This document shows, in pieces, positions 7,823 through 20,053 of a stretch of 64,000 nucleotides of DNA (the stretch's first letter is position 1; the number at the start of each line of letters is the position of its first letter). The DNA is taken from NCBI RefSeq assembly GCF_020171315.1, contig NZ_JAIUZP010000012.1, positions 1 through 64,000 on the forward strand. Reading direction: 5' to 3'. The translations under genes and the position numbers were made by a program. The notes below the pieces were generated by a model, which was given only the letters and a program-made list of their open reading frames with translations, did not search any database and had not been told where the DNA came from. This DNA comes from Pseudooceanicola nanhaiensis. GTDB taxonomy: Bacteria > Pseudomonadota > Alphaproteobacteria > Rhodobacterales > Rhodobacteraceae.

Positions 7823-10402
7823 TCAGCCCTTGGCGCCTGCCTGAAGCCGGACCACGGCGCGGGACAGGGTCTCGACCGTGAAGGGCTTGTTGATGACCGG
7901 GGCCGTCGGATACTGGCCGAGCGAGTCCGAGTTGCTGCCATAGCCGCTGGCGAGGATGAAGGGGATGCCCCGTTCCGCCAGCTTGCGCGCCACGTTGAGG
8001 CTGGTTTCCGATCCCAGATGCACGTCCAGAACCCCGAGGGTGAGCGTGTTCGCCTCGATGACCCGCAGCGCCTCGTTCACGGTCGAGGCCGTCAGCACAC
8101 GATCGGCGCCGAGGTCAGACAGGATATCGGCCGCATCCATCGCGATGATCATGTTGTCCTCGACCACGAGGGCGACGCCGCTCAGCCGTTCGGGGGTTTC
8201 CTCGGGCCCATCGGCGCGCTCTTCGCTGCCGCCGATCTCGATCTTGCGGGCCTCGGCGGTGATGTAGCGTTCGGGGATCAAGAATTCCGCCCGCAGGCCG
8301 GTGACGGCAAAGTCGGTCCGGGCCTCGCCGTTCAGCTCGAAGGGGATGGACTTCTCGATGATCGTCGTCCCGAAACCGCGACGCTCCGGCGTCTGGACGG
8401 CGGGGCCGCCGCTTTCGGACCAGCGCAGTTTCCAGAGCCCGTCACCCCCCTGTTCGATATCGACCGCAACGCGGCCCGTCGGAACCGAGAGGGCCCCGTA
8501 TTTGACCGAGTTGGTGACCAACTCGTGGAAGACGAGCGCCATCGTGGCATAGGCCTCGGGCGCAAGCAGGATCGTCGGGCCGGTGACCTCGACGCGCTCT
8601 TCCTCGCCGGTGATATAGGCCTCCAGCTCCACCCGCAGGAGGTTGCGGAAGGCCACCGGGCGGAACTCGGTATTGGTCAGCTGGTCATGCGCCTGCGCAA
8701 GCGCATGGACGCGCCCGTCCACGGCGGCGGTGAATTCCTGCAGCGAGGTGGCGGTCTTGCGGGACTGCGCCACCAGCGACCGGATCAGGCCCAGCACGTT
8801 GCGCACCCGGTGGTTCAGCTCGGCGATCAGAAGCTCCTGCTGATCCTGCGCGCGCTTGCGTTCCGCGTTGACCTCGTCCGCCAGCTTCAGGACGACCTCC
8901 AGCAGCGTGATGCGGATCGCCTCGGCGGCCCTTAGCGATGCGGGGGACCATTGCTCGGAGCGGTTGCGCACGTCCTCCTGCCAGAGCTCGAAGCTCTTGC
9001 GCGGGGTCAGCCGCGTCCCGAGGGCGCCGACCTCGACCGGCTTGTGCGGATTGCCGGCCCATTTCACCTGCTGCGCGACCTCGGTCCGGAACAGCACGAT
9101 GTAATCCCGCGGACGGCGGGACACGGGAATGGCGAGGATGCCGGCGCAGCGGTCCACCACATGCGCCATGGAGGGCAGGCGCGCCACAAGGTTGTCCGTG
9201 GCATAGACCCGCGAGGCGGCCGAGGTGTTGAGGAACCTCGCGATGACCTCGAAATCCTCCTTCTCGGGGATGTCGCCTTCGCCGATGTAGGTGCCGTCGG
9301 TATAGAGCGCGATGCCGGTGTGGGGGATCACCTTGCCGATCTCGCGGGCGATGGCCGGGAAGGCCGCGCCGAGGTTCTCGCCCGAGGACATGCGCATCAT
9401 CAGCCGGTCGTGCAGCTTCTGGGCATGGCCCGAGGTCTCGGAGGCGGCACGGCCTTCCTGACGCTCGACCTCGTAGGCAAAGAATTGCGCCAGAAGCTCG
9501 ATCGCGGTGCGGCGCTCGTAATCGATGTAGAGTGGCGCGCGGTGATGGCAGGCCATAAGGCCCCAAAGCTCGCCCCGGATGACGATGGAGACCGACATCG
9601 AGGCGCGCACATTCATATTGCGCAGGTATTCCAGATGCACCGGCGAGACGGCGCGGGTCACGGCCAGCGACAGGTCCAGCGGCCTGCCTTCAGGGCTGAC
9701 AGCGGGAACGATCGGGGCGACCTCGTCATCCACGTCCGAGATCAGGCGCAGCAGGCTGCGCTTGTAGAGCTCGCGTGCCTGACGGGGGATATCCGAGGCC
9801 GGGAAGTGCAGGCCCAGATAGCTCTCGGTGTCCTGCATGTCCTTGGCTTCGGCGATGACGGTGCCGTCACCCTCGGGGCCGAACTGGTAGACCATCACCC
9901 GGTCAAAGCCGGTCAGCTCGCGCAATTGTTCGGCGGCGGCCTCGGCCCCGCTGATCAGGTCAGGCTTCGAGGAAATCCGCTTCAGCATCGGCGTGACCAT
10001 GGCCAGTTCGTCGTGGTCATTGCCGCGCGACTTGGCCTCGAACTCGAAGATGAAGCTCAGCCCCGACTGGTGCGCGCTGACGTCGTAATAGTTGCCGTTC
10101 TCGAAAACATCGAAGCCGAAGATCCGGCCGATGGAGTTCTCGTGCGAGGCGGCGCTCAGCTTCTCGCGCAGGCGGGCGACCGTGGTGCGGGGCAGGAAGT
10201 CGCTCAGCGGCAGGCCGATGATGGCGTCGGGCTTCAGGCCCAGCACGGCCTCGGCATTGGCCGAGACATGCTGGATGATCCAGTCCGCGGAAATGGCTAC
10301 GAGGGCGCCGAAACTCTGCACGTTGCCGAGGATGTGGATCGGTTCACGGTCGCAGTTGGTCAGGTCGACGGGCGTGTCGGTCGAAATAAAGGGGTCCGTC
10401 AT
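7823..10402 (-). CDS. bphP: Bacteriophytochrome histidine kinase fused to a response-regulator receiver
   Basis: An 859-aa biliverdin-binding red/far-red photoreceptor. Order: N-terminal PAS with Cys17 in TNCDREPIHILGNVQSFG, the biliverdin attachment site; GAF with the PASDIPRQARELY motif near residue 200; PHY with PRKSF; an HWE/HisKA_2-type kinase with phospho-His in AELNHRVRNVLGLIRSLV; ATPase domain (FHELVTNSVKYGAL); and a C-terminal receiver with VEDN and the phospho-acceptor in LGVLDVHLG, and Lys in INKPFT. The kinase-receiver fusion suggests internal phosphotransfer or a phosphate sink. It overlaps bphO by 4 bp (ATGA), so chromophore synthesis and apoprotein are coupled. The output partner is not in the window. 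Confidence 0.95.
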   Translation of the reverse strand: MTDPFISTDTPVDLTNCDREPIHILGNVQSFGALVAISADWIIQHVSANAEAVLGLKPDAIIGLPLSDFLPRTTVARLREKLSAASHENSIGRIFGFDVFENGNYYDVSAHQSGLSFIFEFEAKSRGNDHDELAMVTPMLKRISSKPDLISGAEAAAEQLRELTGFDRVMVYQFGPEGDGTVIAEAKDMQDTESYLGLHFPASDIPRQARELYKRSLLRLISDVDDEVAPIVPAVSPEGRPLDLSLAVTRAVSPVHLEYLRNMNVRASMSVSIVIRGELWGLMACHHRAPLYIDYERRTAIELLAQFFAYEVERQEGRAASETSGHAQKLHDRLMMRMSSGENLGAAFPAIAREIGKVIPHTGIALYTDGTYIGEGDIPEKEDFEVIARFLNTSAASRVYATDNLVARLPSMAHVVDRCAGILAIPVSRRPRDYIVLFRTEVAQQVKWAGNPHKPVEVGALGTRLTPRKSFELWQEDVRNRSEQWSPASLRAAEAIRITLLEVVLKLADEVNAERKRAQDQQELLIAELNHRVRNVLGLIRSLVAQSRKTATSLQEFTAAVDGRVHALAQAHDQLTNTEFRPVAFRNLLRVELEAYITGEEERVEVTGPTILLAPEAYATMALVFHELVTNSVKYGALSVPTGRVAVDIEQGGDGLWKLRWSESGGPAVQTPERRGFGTTIIEKSIPFELNGEARTDFAVTGLRAEFLIPERYITAEARKIEIGGSEERADGPEETPERLSGVALVVEDNMIIAMDAADILSDLGADRVLTASTVNEALRVIEANTLTLGVLDVHLGSETSLNVARKLAERGIPFILASGYGSNSDSLGQYPTAPVINKPFTVETLSRAVVRLQAGAKG

Positions 10403-10983
10403 GGAAGGGGTCGCTGGATCTTTTCGTGGCTGTGGGACAGTTCGACACGCGTGGCTTCGTCGAAAATGAGGAAAGCGCCGATGGCATCGTCAAGGATGCT
10501 GTCGGCAACGGGACCGGTGGGCGCCGCAAGGCGCATACGTTCGCAGAAGCTTCGCCATGCGGCGGTATCGGGGGTGAGCGCGAAAAGTCCGGCGCGATCA
10601 TCGTCGGGCACCGAGCGGCGCAGCATGGCAAGGCCGAGCTGGGAGCCGAGCGTGACATAGGCGACGGCGTCGGGGCACAGGGCGGGGCAGAGCGACGGCA
10701 GGTCGTCGGTGCAGGCGTCTTGGCCAAGGTCTTCGCGGAGCGCGGCGATCACGAGGCGGAGCTGATCGGTCGCTTCTGCCGCTTCGCCCTGACAGGAGGC
10801 GGCAAGGCGCAGGTAGCCGCGGAGCTGGATGCGGGAGAAGCAATGGCGTCCGTCGGCGGTGCCGAGATCGAGCGCCGAAAGGCGCGCGTCGAGGGTTTCA
10901 TGAACCTCTGCCGTGTGCAGACGCAGCGCGTCGCGCAGGTTGGCGGCCTCACGAATCAAGGCGCGCCGGCGGGGGATGGACAA
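10399..10983 (-). CDS. bphO: Biliverdin-producing heme oxygenase
   Basis: A 194-aa heme oxygenase of the BphO type. LRDALRLHTAEVHETLDARL near residues 17-36 carries the proximal heme-ligand His (in AEVHETLD). A glycine-containing distal-helix region (YVTLGSQLGLAMLRR) is at about residues 110-125. It opens heme to biliverdin IX alpha, CO and iron, and thus supplies the chromophore for the phytochrome encoded next, whose start codon overlaps its stop. Length is normal for the family. Expression is probably from a promoter beyond 10983; a CCCGC/GCGGG hairpin lies at about 11027-11041 in the gap to the LysR gene. Confidence 0.93.
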   Translation of the reverse strand: MSIPRRRALIREAANLRDALRLHTAEVHETLDARLSALDLGTADGRHCFSRIQLRGYLRLAASCQGEAAEATDQLRLVIAALREDLGQDACTDDLPSLCPALCPDAVAYVTLGSQLGLAMLRRSVPDDDRAGLFALTPDTAAWRSFCERMRLAAPTGPVADSILDDAIGAFLIFDEATRVELSHSHEKIQRPLP

Positions 10984-11115
10984 ATCATACGCTCCAGCTG
11001 TCGTTGGCTCTTTCGGTGGCCACTCCCCGCCTAACGCGGGCAGGGGTAATCCGGTTCCCCCAAAAAAGCGCCTTGCCGCGATTTTTCTGCGCGCGGTGAG
11101 GGACTTCGCCCTGCG

Positions 11116-12015
11116 TCAAAGTTTCGCCTTCGCGTGGCCTACCGAAAAGTCGATCAGGGCGCGTACCTTGCGGGGCAGCCGGGCCCCTTCGAGGTAGACG
11201 ACACTCAGCGGCGAGGTCGGCGCATCGTAGTCGCGCAGCAGGGGCACGAGCCGCCCCTCTTTCAGGTCCTCGCGGAGGATGAATTCCGGCGCGAAGACGA
11301 TGCCTTCGCCCGCTACGGCGAGGTCCCGTGCGATCCGTGCACTGTTGACCATGAAGCGCCCCACCACGTCAACCGAGGCGGTTTCCTCGGGCCGGTTCCG
11401 GCGGTGCAGCGCCCAATGGGTGCCGGTGCGCCGGTTGGTATCGACGATGCAGGCATGGGTCCGCAGGTCCTCCGGGTGGGCAGGCGTGCCGTGCCGGTCG
11501 AGGTAGGCGGGCGCCGCGGCCATGACCGAGCGGATCTCGCCCAGCTTGCGGGCGACGACGGAGCTTGTCGTCGGCGTACCGACCCGGAAGGCAAGGTCGA
11601 TGCCCGCGGCGGCGAGGTCGACATAGGCGTCGGAGAGCCGCAGGTCCACGTTCAGTTCCGGATGCGGGGCCGAGAACTGCCGCAGCAGGTCGGTCACGAA
11701 GACCTCTCCGAAGGTGACGGGGGCCGAGATTCGAAGCGTGCCCGAGAAGCCCCGCGTCTCCTCCGAGACGGCGCCCAGCATCTCCTCCATCTCGTCCAGC
11801 CACGCCGGGGCGCGCGCCATCAGCTGTTCGCCCGCGGGGGTCAGGCCCACCTTGCGTGTGGTGCGCTGGAGCAGGCGGACGCCCAGCCTCTGCTCCAACT
11901 CTGCCACGTATTTCGACGTCAGGCGGTTGGAAATGCCCATCCGCTCTGCCGCGCCGGTGAAGGAGCCGGTTTGCACTGTGGCCACGAAGGCCCTGACCTG
12001 ATCGCTGATGTCCAT
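11116..12015 (-). CDS. LysR-family regulator of the DoxX/VOC/hydroquinone-reductase operon
   Basis: A 299-aa LysR protein. The winged helix spans about residues 1-60 (VRAFVATVQTGSFTGAAERM, then TSKYVAELEQRLGVRLLQRT); the effector domain follows (GTLRISAPVTFGEVFV), a form typical of the AaeR/DsdC-like LysR subgroup. The frame stays open upstream, but MDISDQVRAF at 12015 is the family start. It is divergent from the DoxX operon with a 181-bp gap, the usual arrangement for a LysR activator and its target. The effector is probably an aromatic or quinone electrophile, inferred from the target genes. Confidence 0.9.
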   Translation of the reverse strand: MDISDQVRAFVATVQTGSFTGAAERMGISNRLTSKYVAELEQRLGVRLLQRTTRKVGLTPAGEQLMARAPAWLDEMEEMLGAVSEETRGFSGTLRISAPVTFGEVFVTDLLRQFSAPHPELNVDLRLSDAYVDLAAAGIDLAFRVGTPTTSSVVARKLGEIRSVMAAAPAYLDRHGTPAHPEDLRTHACIVDTNRRTGTHWALHRRNRPEETASVDVVGRFMVNSARIARDLAVAGEGIVFAPEFILREDLKEGRLVPLLRDYDAPTSPLSVVYLEGARLPRKVRALIDFSVGHAKAKL

Positions 12016-12196
12016 CTTATTCGGAACATTTCGTGGGAAGTTATTCCATACATTCTCCATTTTGTTGGGAAACATCAAGGCGCATATTGCCCTCAACAGC
12101 ACGGGGCCCGGCCAGGGCCGGAACCGCCCCGGGCGACCAACCGATACCACCCTGATCCGGACCGGGCCGCGCCGCGGCCGTCCCAAGGAGAGACCC
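12016..12196. promoter_or_regulatory. Divergent promoter region between LysR gene and doxX operon
   Basis: This AT-rich gap contains a direct repeat TTATTC (12017-12022 and 12041-12046) 24 bp apart and GGAA/TTCC dyads (GGAACATTTCG... and GGGAAGTTATTCC). Such elements are expected in a LysR-type operator, but the exact T-N11-A box cannot be chosen by eye. A good ribosome-binding site, AAGGAGAG, lies just before the ATG at 12197. Confidence 0.45.
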
Positions 12197-12604
12197 ATGA
12201 TCGACACCAAACTCGCCCCCTACGGCATCCTCCTCCTGCGCATCACCACCGGTGTGCTGTTCCTCGTCCACGGACTGACCAAGCTGCTGGTCTTCACCCC
12301 TGCTGGCACCATGGGCTTCTTCCAGTCGCTGGGCCTGCCGGGCTGGCTGGGGATCGTCACCATGATCATCGAGATCGCCGGCGGCGTGGCCCTGATCCTT
12401 GGCCTCTACGCCCGCGCCGTCTCCTTCGTGCTGGCCTTCGTGCTCTTCGGCGCGGCCGTCACCGCCCACCTGTCCAACGGCTTCGGCTGGGCGAACGAGA
12501 ACGGCGGCTGGGAATACCCGGTGATGTGGGGCCTTGTGCAACTGGCCATCGCGCTGATCGGCGACGGGGCAAAGGCGCTCAAACCGACGCTGCCCACCGC
12601 CTGA
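12197..12604 (+). CDS. DoxX-family membrane protein
   Basis: A 135-aa protein with four predicted membrane helices: ILLLRITTGVLFLVHGLTKL, LGIVTMIIEIAGGVALILGL, AVSFVLAFVLFGAAV and YPVMWGLVQLAIALI. R, H and G in the first helix (LRITTGVLFLVHGLTK) are DoxX-family hallmarks. DoxX proteins are often found with thiol and quinone stress systems (for example CatD beside CatE in Bacillus). It is the first gene of an operon with a VOC protein and a glutathionyl-hydroquinone reductase, which supports a role in quinone or redox stress at the membrane. AAGGAGAGACCC precedes the start. Confidence 0.9.
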   Translation: MIDTKLAPYGILLLRITTGVLFLVHGLTKLLVFTPAGTMGFFQSLGLPGWLGIVTMIIEIAGGVALILGLYARAVSFVLAFVLFGAAVTAHLSNGFGWANENGGWEYPVMWGLVQLAIALIGDGAKALKPTLPTA

Positions 12605-12693
12605 GCGCAAGACAGGTCCCGCTGGACGGGACAGAATATGACAGGGTGTCCGGGAACCTCCCCGGCACCCGCCGTTTTTGAAGGAGACCCGAG

Positions 12694-13518
12694 ATGTCCA
12701 CCGCATCCGCACCGCTCGAAATTGGCCGCGTGACGCTGACCGTGCGCGACCTGAAGAAGGTCGGCCGCTTCTACGCCGACGTGCTGGGGCTGGAACGGCT
12801 CTCCGGCGACGGCGAACAGGCCCTCTATGGCGTGGGCGATGCCGTCCTGCTGGACCTGCGCCAGGACAAGGCCGCCAAGCCGAATTCCCCGCGCGAAGCC
12901 GGTCTCTTCCATACCGCCTTCCTGCTGCCGCAGCGCGCTGACCTCGGCGCATGGGTGCAATACGTGGTCGAGAAGCGCTTCCCCGTGCAGGGCACCGCCG
13001 ACCACCTCGTCTCCGAGGCGATCTACCTTGGCGATCCGGAAGGCAACGGTGTCGAAATCTACATCGACCGGCCCCGCAGCCAGTGGATCCTGAACGGCGG
13101 CGAGGTGGAGATGTCCACCGATCCGCTCGACGTGCAAAGCCTCGCCTCCTCCGCCCGCAAACGCTGGAGCGGCGCGCCCCAAGGCACCGTGGTGGGCCAC
13201 GTCCACCTCCAGACCGGCACCCTCGCCGAGGCAGAAAGCTTCTATGCGGGCACACTGGGCTTCCCGGTGTCCAGCCACTATCCGGGGGCGCTCTTCTATG
13301 GGTCGGGCGGCTATCACCACCACCTCGCCACGAATATCTGGAACAGCCGCGGCGCGAAGACGCGGACCGAGGGCATGGCCGGGCTCAGCGGTGTCGAGAT
13401 CCTCGGCACGCCGTCCGAGATCGCGGGCATCCGCACCCGTGCGGGTGCCAAGGCAGAGGCCGGGATCACCGATCCCTGGGGCCTGACCTTCACCCTGACC
13501 GAGAAGAAGGAGGGCTGA
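12694..13518 (+). CDS. VOC-family ring-cleavage-like dioxygenase (CatE/MhqO-like)
   Basis: A 274-aa protein with two vicinal-oxygen-chelate modules. Module 1 begins IGRVTLTVRDLKKVGRFYAD and ends DPEGNGVEIYIDRP; module 2 begins VGHVHLQTGTLAEAESFYAG and ends TDPWGLTFTL. Metal-ligand candidates are His in GLFHTAF or VGHVHLQ and the Glu in GVEIYID. The size and two-module build match CatE/MhqO-type hydroquinone or catechol dioxygenases rather than glyoxalase I. Its place between doxX and a glutathionyl-hydroquinone reductase gene fits removal of hydroquinones. It ends 1 bp before the next gene starts. The precise substrate is not known. Confidence 0.85.
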   Translation: MSTASAPLEIGRVTLTVRDLKKVGRFYADVLGLERLSGDGEQALYGVGDAVLLDLRQDKAAKPNSPREAGLFHTAFLLPQRADLGAWVQYVVEKRFPVQGTADHLVSEAIYLGDPEGNGVEIYIDRPRSQWILNGGEVEMSTDPLDVQSLASSARKRWSGAPQGTVVGHVHLQTGTLAEAESFYAGTLGFPVSSHYPGALFYGSGGYHHHLATNIWNSRGAKTRTEGMAGLSGVEILGTPSEIAGIRTRAGAKAEAGITDPWGLTFTLTEKKEG

Positions 13519-13519
13519 G

Positions 13520-14497
13520 ATGCTCGTCGATGGAAAATGGACCGCAGACTGGCAGCCGGTGCAGAAGGCGGACGACAAGGGCCGCTTCGTGCGCCAGGTG
13601 TCGAGCTTCCGCAACTGGATCACCCCCGACGGCAGCGCCGGCCCGACCGGCGCGGCAGGCTTCAAGGCCGAGGCCGGGCGCTACCGGCTCTATGTCGCGC
13701 TGATCTGCCCCTGGGCCTCGCGGACGCTGATCGCGCGCAAGCTCAAGGGCCTCGACAGCGTGATCCCGGTCACCGTGGTGAACCCGGTGCTCAGCGATCA
13801 GGGCTGGGCCTTCGGCGGCTATCCCGGGGCCGACGCGGACCCCGAGCTTGGCGCGAGCTACATCCACGAGGTCTATACCCACGCCGATCCGCATTACACC
13901 GGGCGCGCCACGGTGCCGGTGCTCTGGGACATGAAGACCGGGACCATGGTGAACAACGAAAGCGCCGACATCCTGCGCATGTTCGACACCGCCTTCGAGG
14001 GGCTCGTGCCCTCGGCGCATCGCCTCTATCCCGCCGATCTGGCGGGGGAGATCGACGCCCTGAACGCGCGGACCTACGACCTCTATAACAACGGGGTCTA
14101 CAAGGCGGGCTTCGCCTCGACCCAAGGGGCCTATGAAGAGGCGCTCGACGGGCTCTTCACCGAGATGGATCGGCTGGAGGCGCTGCTCTCCGATGGGCGG
14201 CCCTTCCTGCTGGGCGACCGTCTGACCGAGGCCGACATCCGGGTCTTCGTGACCTCGATCCGCTTCGACGCCGCCTACAACGGCATCTTCAAGTGCAACG
14301 TAAAGCGGCTGGCGGATTACGCCGGGCTGCACGGCCACATGGTGCGGATGCTGAATACCCCCGGCGTCGCGGAGACGGTCAGCCTCGACCACGTCCGGCA
14401 GGGCTATTACTCGATCAAGGCGCTGAACCCCACGGGGATCGTCGCCCGCGGCCCGGCCTACATGGATCGGCTGCTGGCAGAGGCGCAGGCCGCCTGA
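13520..14497 (+). CDS. Glutathionyl-hydroquinone reductase (Xi-class GST)
   Basis: A 325-aa protein of the YqjG/ECM4 family, which reduces glutathionyl-hydroquinones to hydroquinones with glutathione. The catalytic Cys is in YVALICPWASRTLIARKLKG (about residue 65), the CPWA form of the family. The block VPVLWDMKTGTMVNNESADI binds glutathione, and LTEADIRVFVTSIRFDAAYN begins the C-terminal helical domain. Length is normal for the class. It is the last gene of the doxX-VOC operon, 1 bp after the VOC stop, and a strong terminator follows, which together suggests a three-gene quinone-defence operon. Confidence 0.93.
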   Translation: MLVDGKWTADWQPVQKADDKGRFVRQVSSFRNWITPDGSAGPTGAAGFKAEAGRYRLYVALICPWASRTLIARKLKGLDSVIPVTVVNPVLSDQGWAFGGYPGADADPELGASYIHEVYTHADPHYTGRATVPVLWDMKTGTMVNNESADILRMFDTAFEGLVPSAHRLYPADLAGEIDALNARTYDLYNNGVYKAGFASTQGAYEEALDGLFTEMDRLEALLSDGRPFLLGDRLTEADIRVFVTSIRFDAAYNGIFKCNVKRLADYAGLHGHMVRMLNTPGVAETVSLDHVRQGYYSIKALNPTGIVARGPAYMDRLLAEAQAA

Positions 14498-14517
14498 CCG
14501 GCGGCTGTAACGGTACG

Positions 14518-14553
14518 AAAAAGGCCCCGGCAGGTGACTGCCGGGGCCTTTCC
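14518..14553. terminator. Bidirectional intrinsic terminator
   Basis: A 13-bp stem (AAGGCCCCGGCAG with CTGCCGGGGCCTT) has loop GTGA, flanked by an A-run on one side and TTCCT on the other. It sits between two convergent genes and can serve both. Confidence 0.85.
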
Positions 14554-14582
14554 TGTCTGTGGCCTGCGGCCCCGGGCGCGCG

Positions 14583-18691
<4,109 letters not shown>

Positions 18692-18711
18692 TCGGTTCTT
18701 GGAAGACGAGG

Positions 18712-18740
18712 AAAGCCCGGCCGCTCTGGCCGGGCTTTTT
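18712..18740. terminator. Bidirectional intrinsic terminator after tex
   Basis: The stem AAAGCCCGGCC / GGCCGGGCTTT with loop GCTCT is followed by a T-run on the plus strand and has A's on the other side. It lies between convergent tex and the glycosyltransferase gene. Confidence 0.85.
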
Positions 18741-18748
18741 CGTGCCGC

Positions 18749-20053
18749 CTAGCGCGGAACGGCGGGGGTGACCTCGGCCACCTGCGCGAGGATCGCCTCT
18801 GCCGCCGCGCGCGTGCCGGGCTGCGCCTTCATGTCGGCGGATATCCCGGCGAGCCGCCCGGCCATCTCCGTATCCCCGAGCAGGCCCATCACCGCGTCGC
18901 GCAGCGCCTCTGCCGTCCAGTCGGAGCGGTGTATCCAGCGCCCCGTGCCCGTGGCCTCGGCCCGCTGCGCATTGTCGTGGCCATCCCAGCAATAGGGCAT
19001 CACCAGCGAGGGCACCCCGTGGTAGAGCGCCTCGCAGAAGGAGTTGTTGCCGCCGTGGTGGATGAAGAGCGCCGATTGCGCCACCACCGAGGGCTGCGGG
19101 AACCAGCTGGCGAGGTAGACATTGTCCGGCACCCGGTCATAGCCCTCGAGAAAGCCGCCCACGTTCACGAGGAACTGCGCGGGCAGCCCGTCGAAGGCGG
19201 CGATCATCCGGCGGATCAGCGCGGTGTCGATGGCGCCGAGGCTGCCGAAGGAGAGGTAGACCAGCGGCCCGCCCGCGCCCGGCAGCTCTGGCATGTCGAA
19301 CTGGGTCTCCTCGCGCACGCAGCCTTCGAGGTATCGGAACCTGTCAGGTGGCAAGGGCAGGGCGCGGTCATAGCGCACGGCAGCGGGCGACAGCAGCAGG
19401 TTCATGTGCGGCGAGGGCTCGAGGAAGAGCCCCTCGGCCAGCGGGGCGAGGCCGCGCGCCTTGCGGAAGGCGTTGTAGCGCTGGTGCGCCGGGGCCGTGG
19501 CGGCGAGGGAGGCCGCCTCGAAGGCGGATCTCTTTGCAGCGTCGGGGGCGAGGCCCGAAAGGTAGGGCGGCACGTTGGCGTCCGGCAGCTCCGTCTCGGC
19601 GCAGGAGACGACGCGAATCCACGGCACCCCCGCCCGCGCGATGGCCGGGAACTGGATCACGTTGTCGAGCACCACCGCATCGGGGCGGATCTGGTCGAGC
19701 AGGGCGCAGAGGCCTGCTTCTGCGCCCATGGCGGTATCGACGATCGCCTCCCACGTGGGGGCGACATAGGTCGGCAGCTGCGCCGCCGGGTCGAGGTCGA
19801 AGTGCGGCAGATGGGTGTTGATGAAGGCCTGCCAGTCGTCCTGCGCCTTGTCGGCGCTGGAGCGCGGCGGCTCTGGCAGGTGGTATTCCCGGAAGCCGTA
19901 GTTGGCAAAGACCCCGTTGAAGCCGGGGTGGCAGAGGAAGACCGGCGCGCCGCCCATGCGGCGCACCTCCTGCGCGATGCCGACGCAATTGAGCGCGGCG
20001 CCGAAGCTCGCCTCGGGGAAGAAGGCGATCACGGGGGCGGGGCGGGACGTCAT
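18749..20053 (-). CDS. UGT-like (GT1) glycosyltransferase, copy 1
   Basis: A 434-aa GT-B-fold enzyme of family GT1. The C-terminal donor-binding block is clear: ASWFPQPSVVAQSALFIHHG, then GNNSFCEALYHGVPSLVMPY and CWDGHDNAQRAEATG (about residues 330-380), the equivalent of the PSPG/UGT signature. The N-terminus, IAFFPEASFGAALNCVGIAQ, aligns with the loop where GT1 enzymes carry their catalytic-base His (as in GHVNP), but no His is present. There is no signal peptide, so it is cytoplasmic. It overlaps the GntR gene by 4 bp (ATGA) and is therefore co-transcribed with the regulator. A paralogue lies at 25112-26398 in the same cluster. The acceptor is unknown; import of a small amine by the neighbouring transporter suggests a small-molecule substrate. 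Confidence 0.88.
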   Translation of the reverse strand: MTSRPAPVIAFFPEASFGAALNCVGIAQEVRRMGGAPVFLCHPGFNGVFANYGFREYHLPEPPRSSADKAQDDWQAFINTHLPHFDLDPAAQLPTYVAPTWEAIVDTAMGAEAGLCALLDQIRPDAVVLDNVIQFPAIARAGVPWIRVVSCAETELPDANVPPYLSGLAPDAAKRSAFEAASLAATAPAHQRYNAFRKARGLAPLAEGLFLEPSPHMNLLLSPAAVRYDRALPLPPDRFRYLEGCVREETQFDMPELPGAGGPLVYLSFGSLGAIDTALIRRMIAAFDGLPAQFLVNVGGFLEGYDRVPDNVYLASWFPQPSVVAQSALFIHHGGNNSFCEALYHGVPSLVMPYCWDGHDNAQRAEATGTGRWIHRSDWTAEALRDAVMGLLGDTEMAGRLAGISADMKAQPGTRAAAEAILAQVAEVTPAVPR

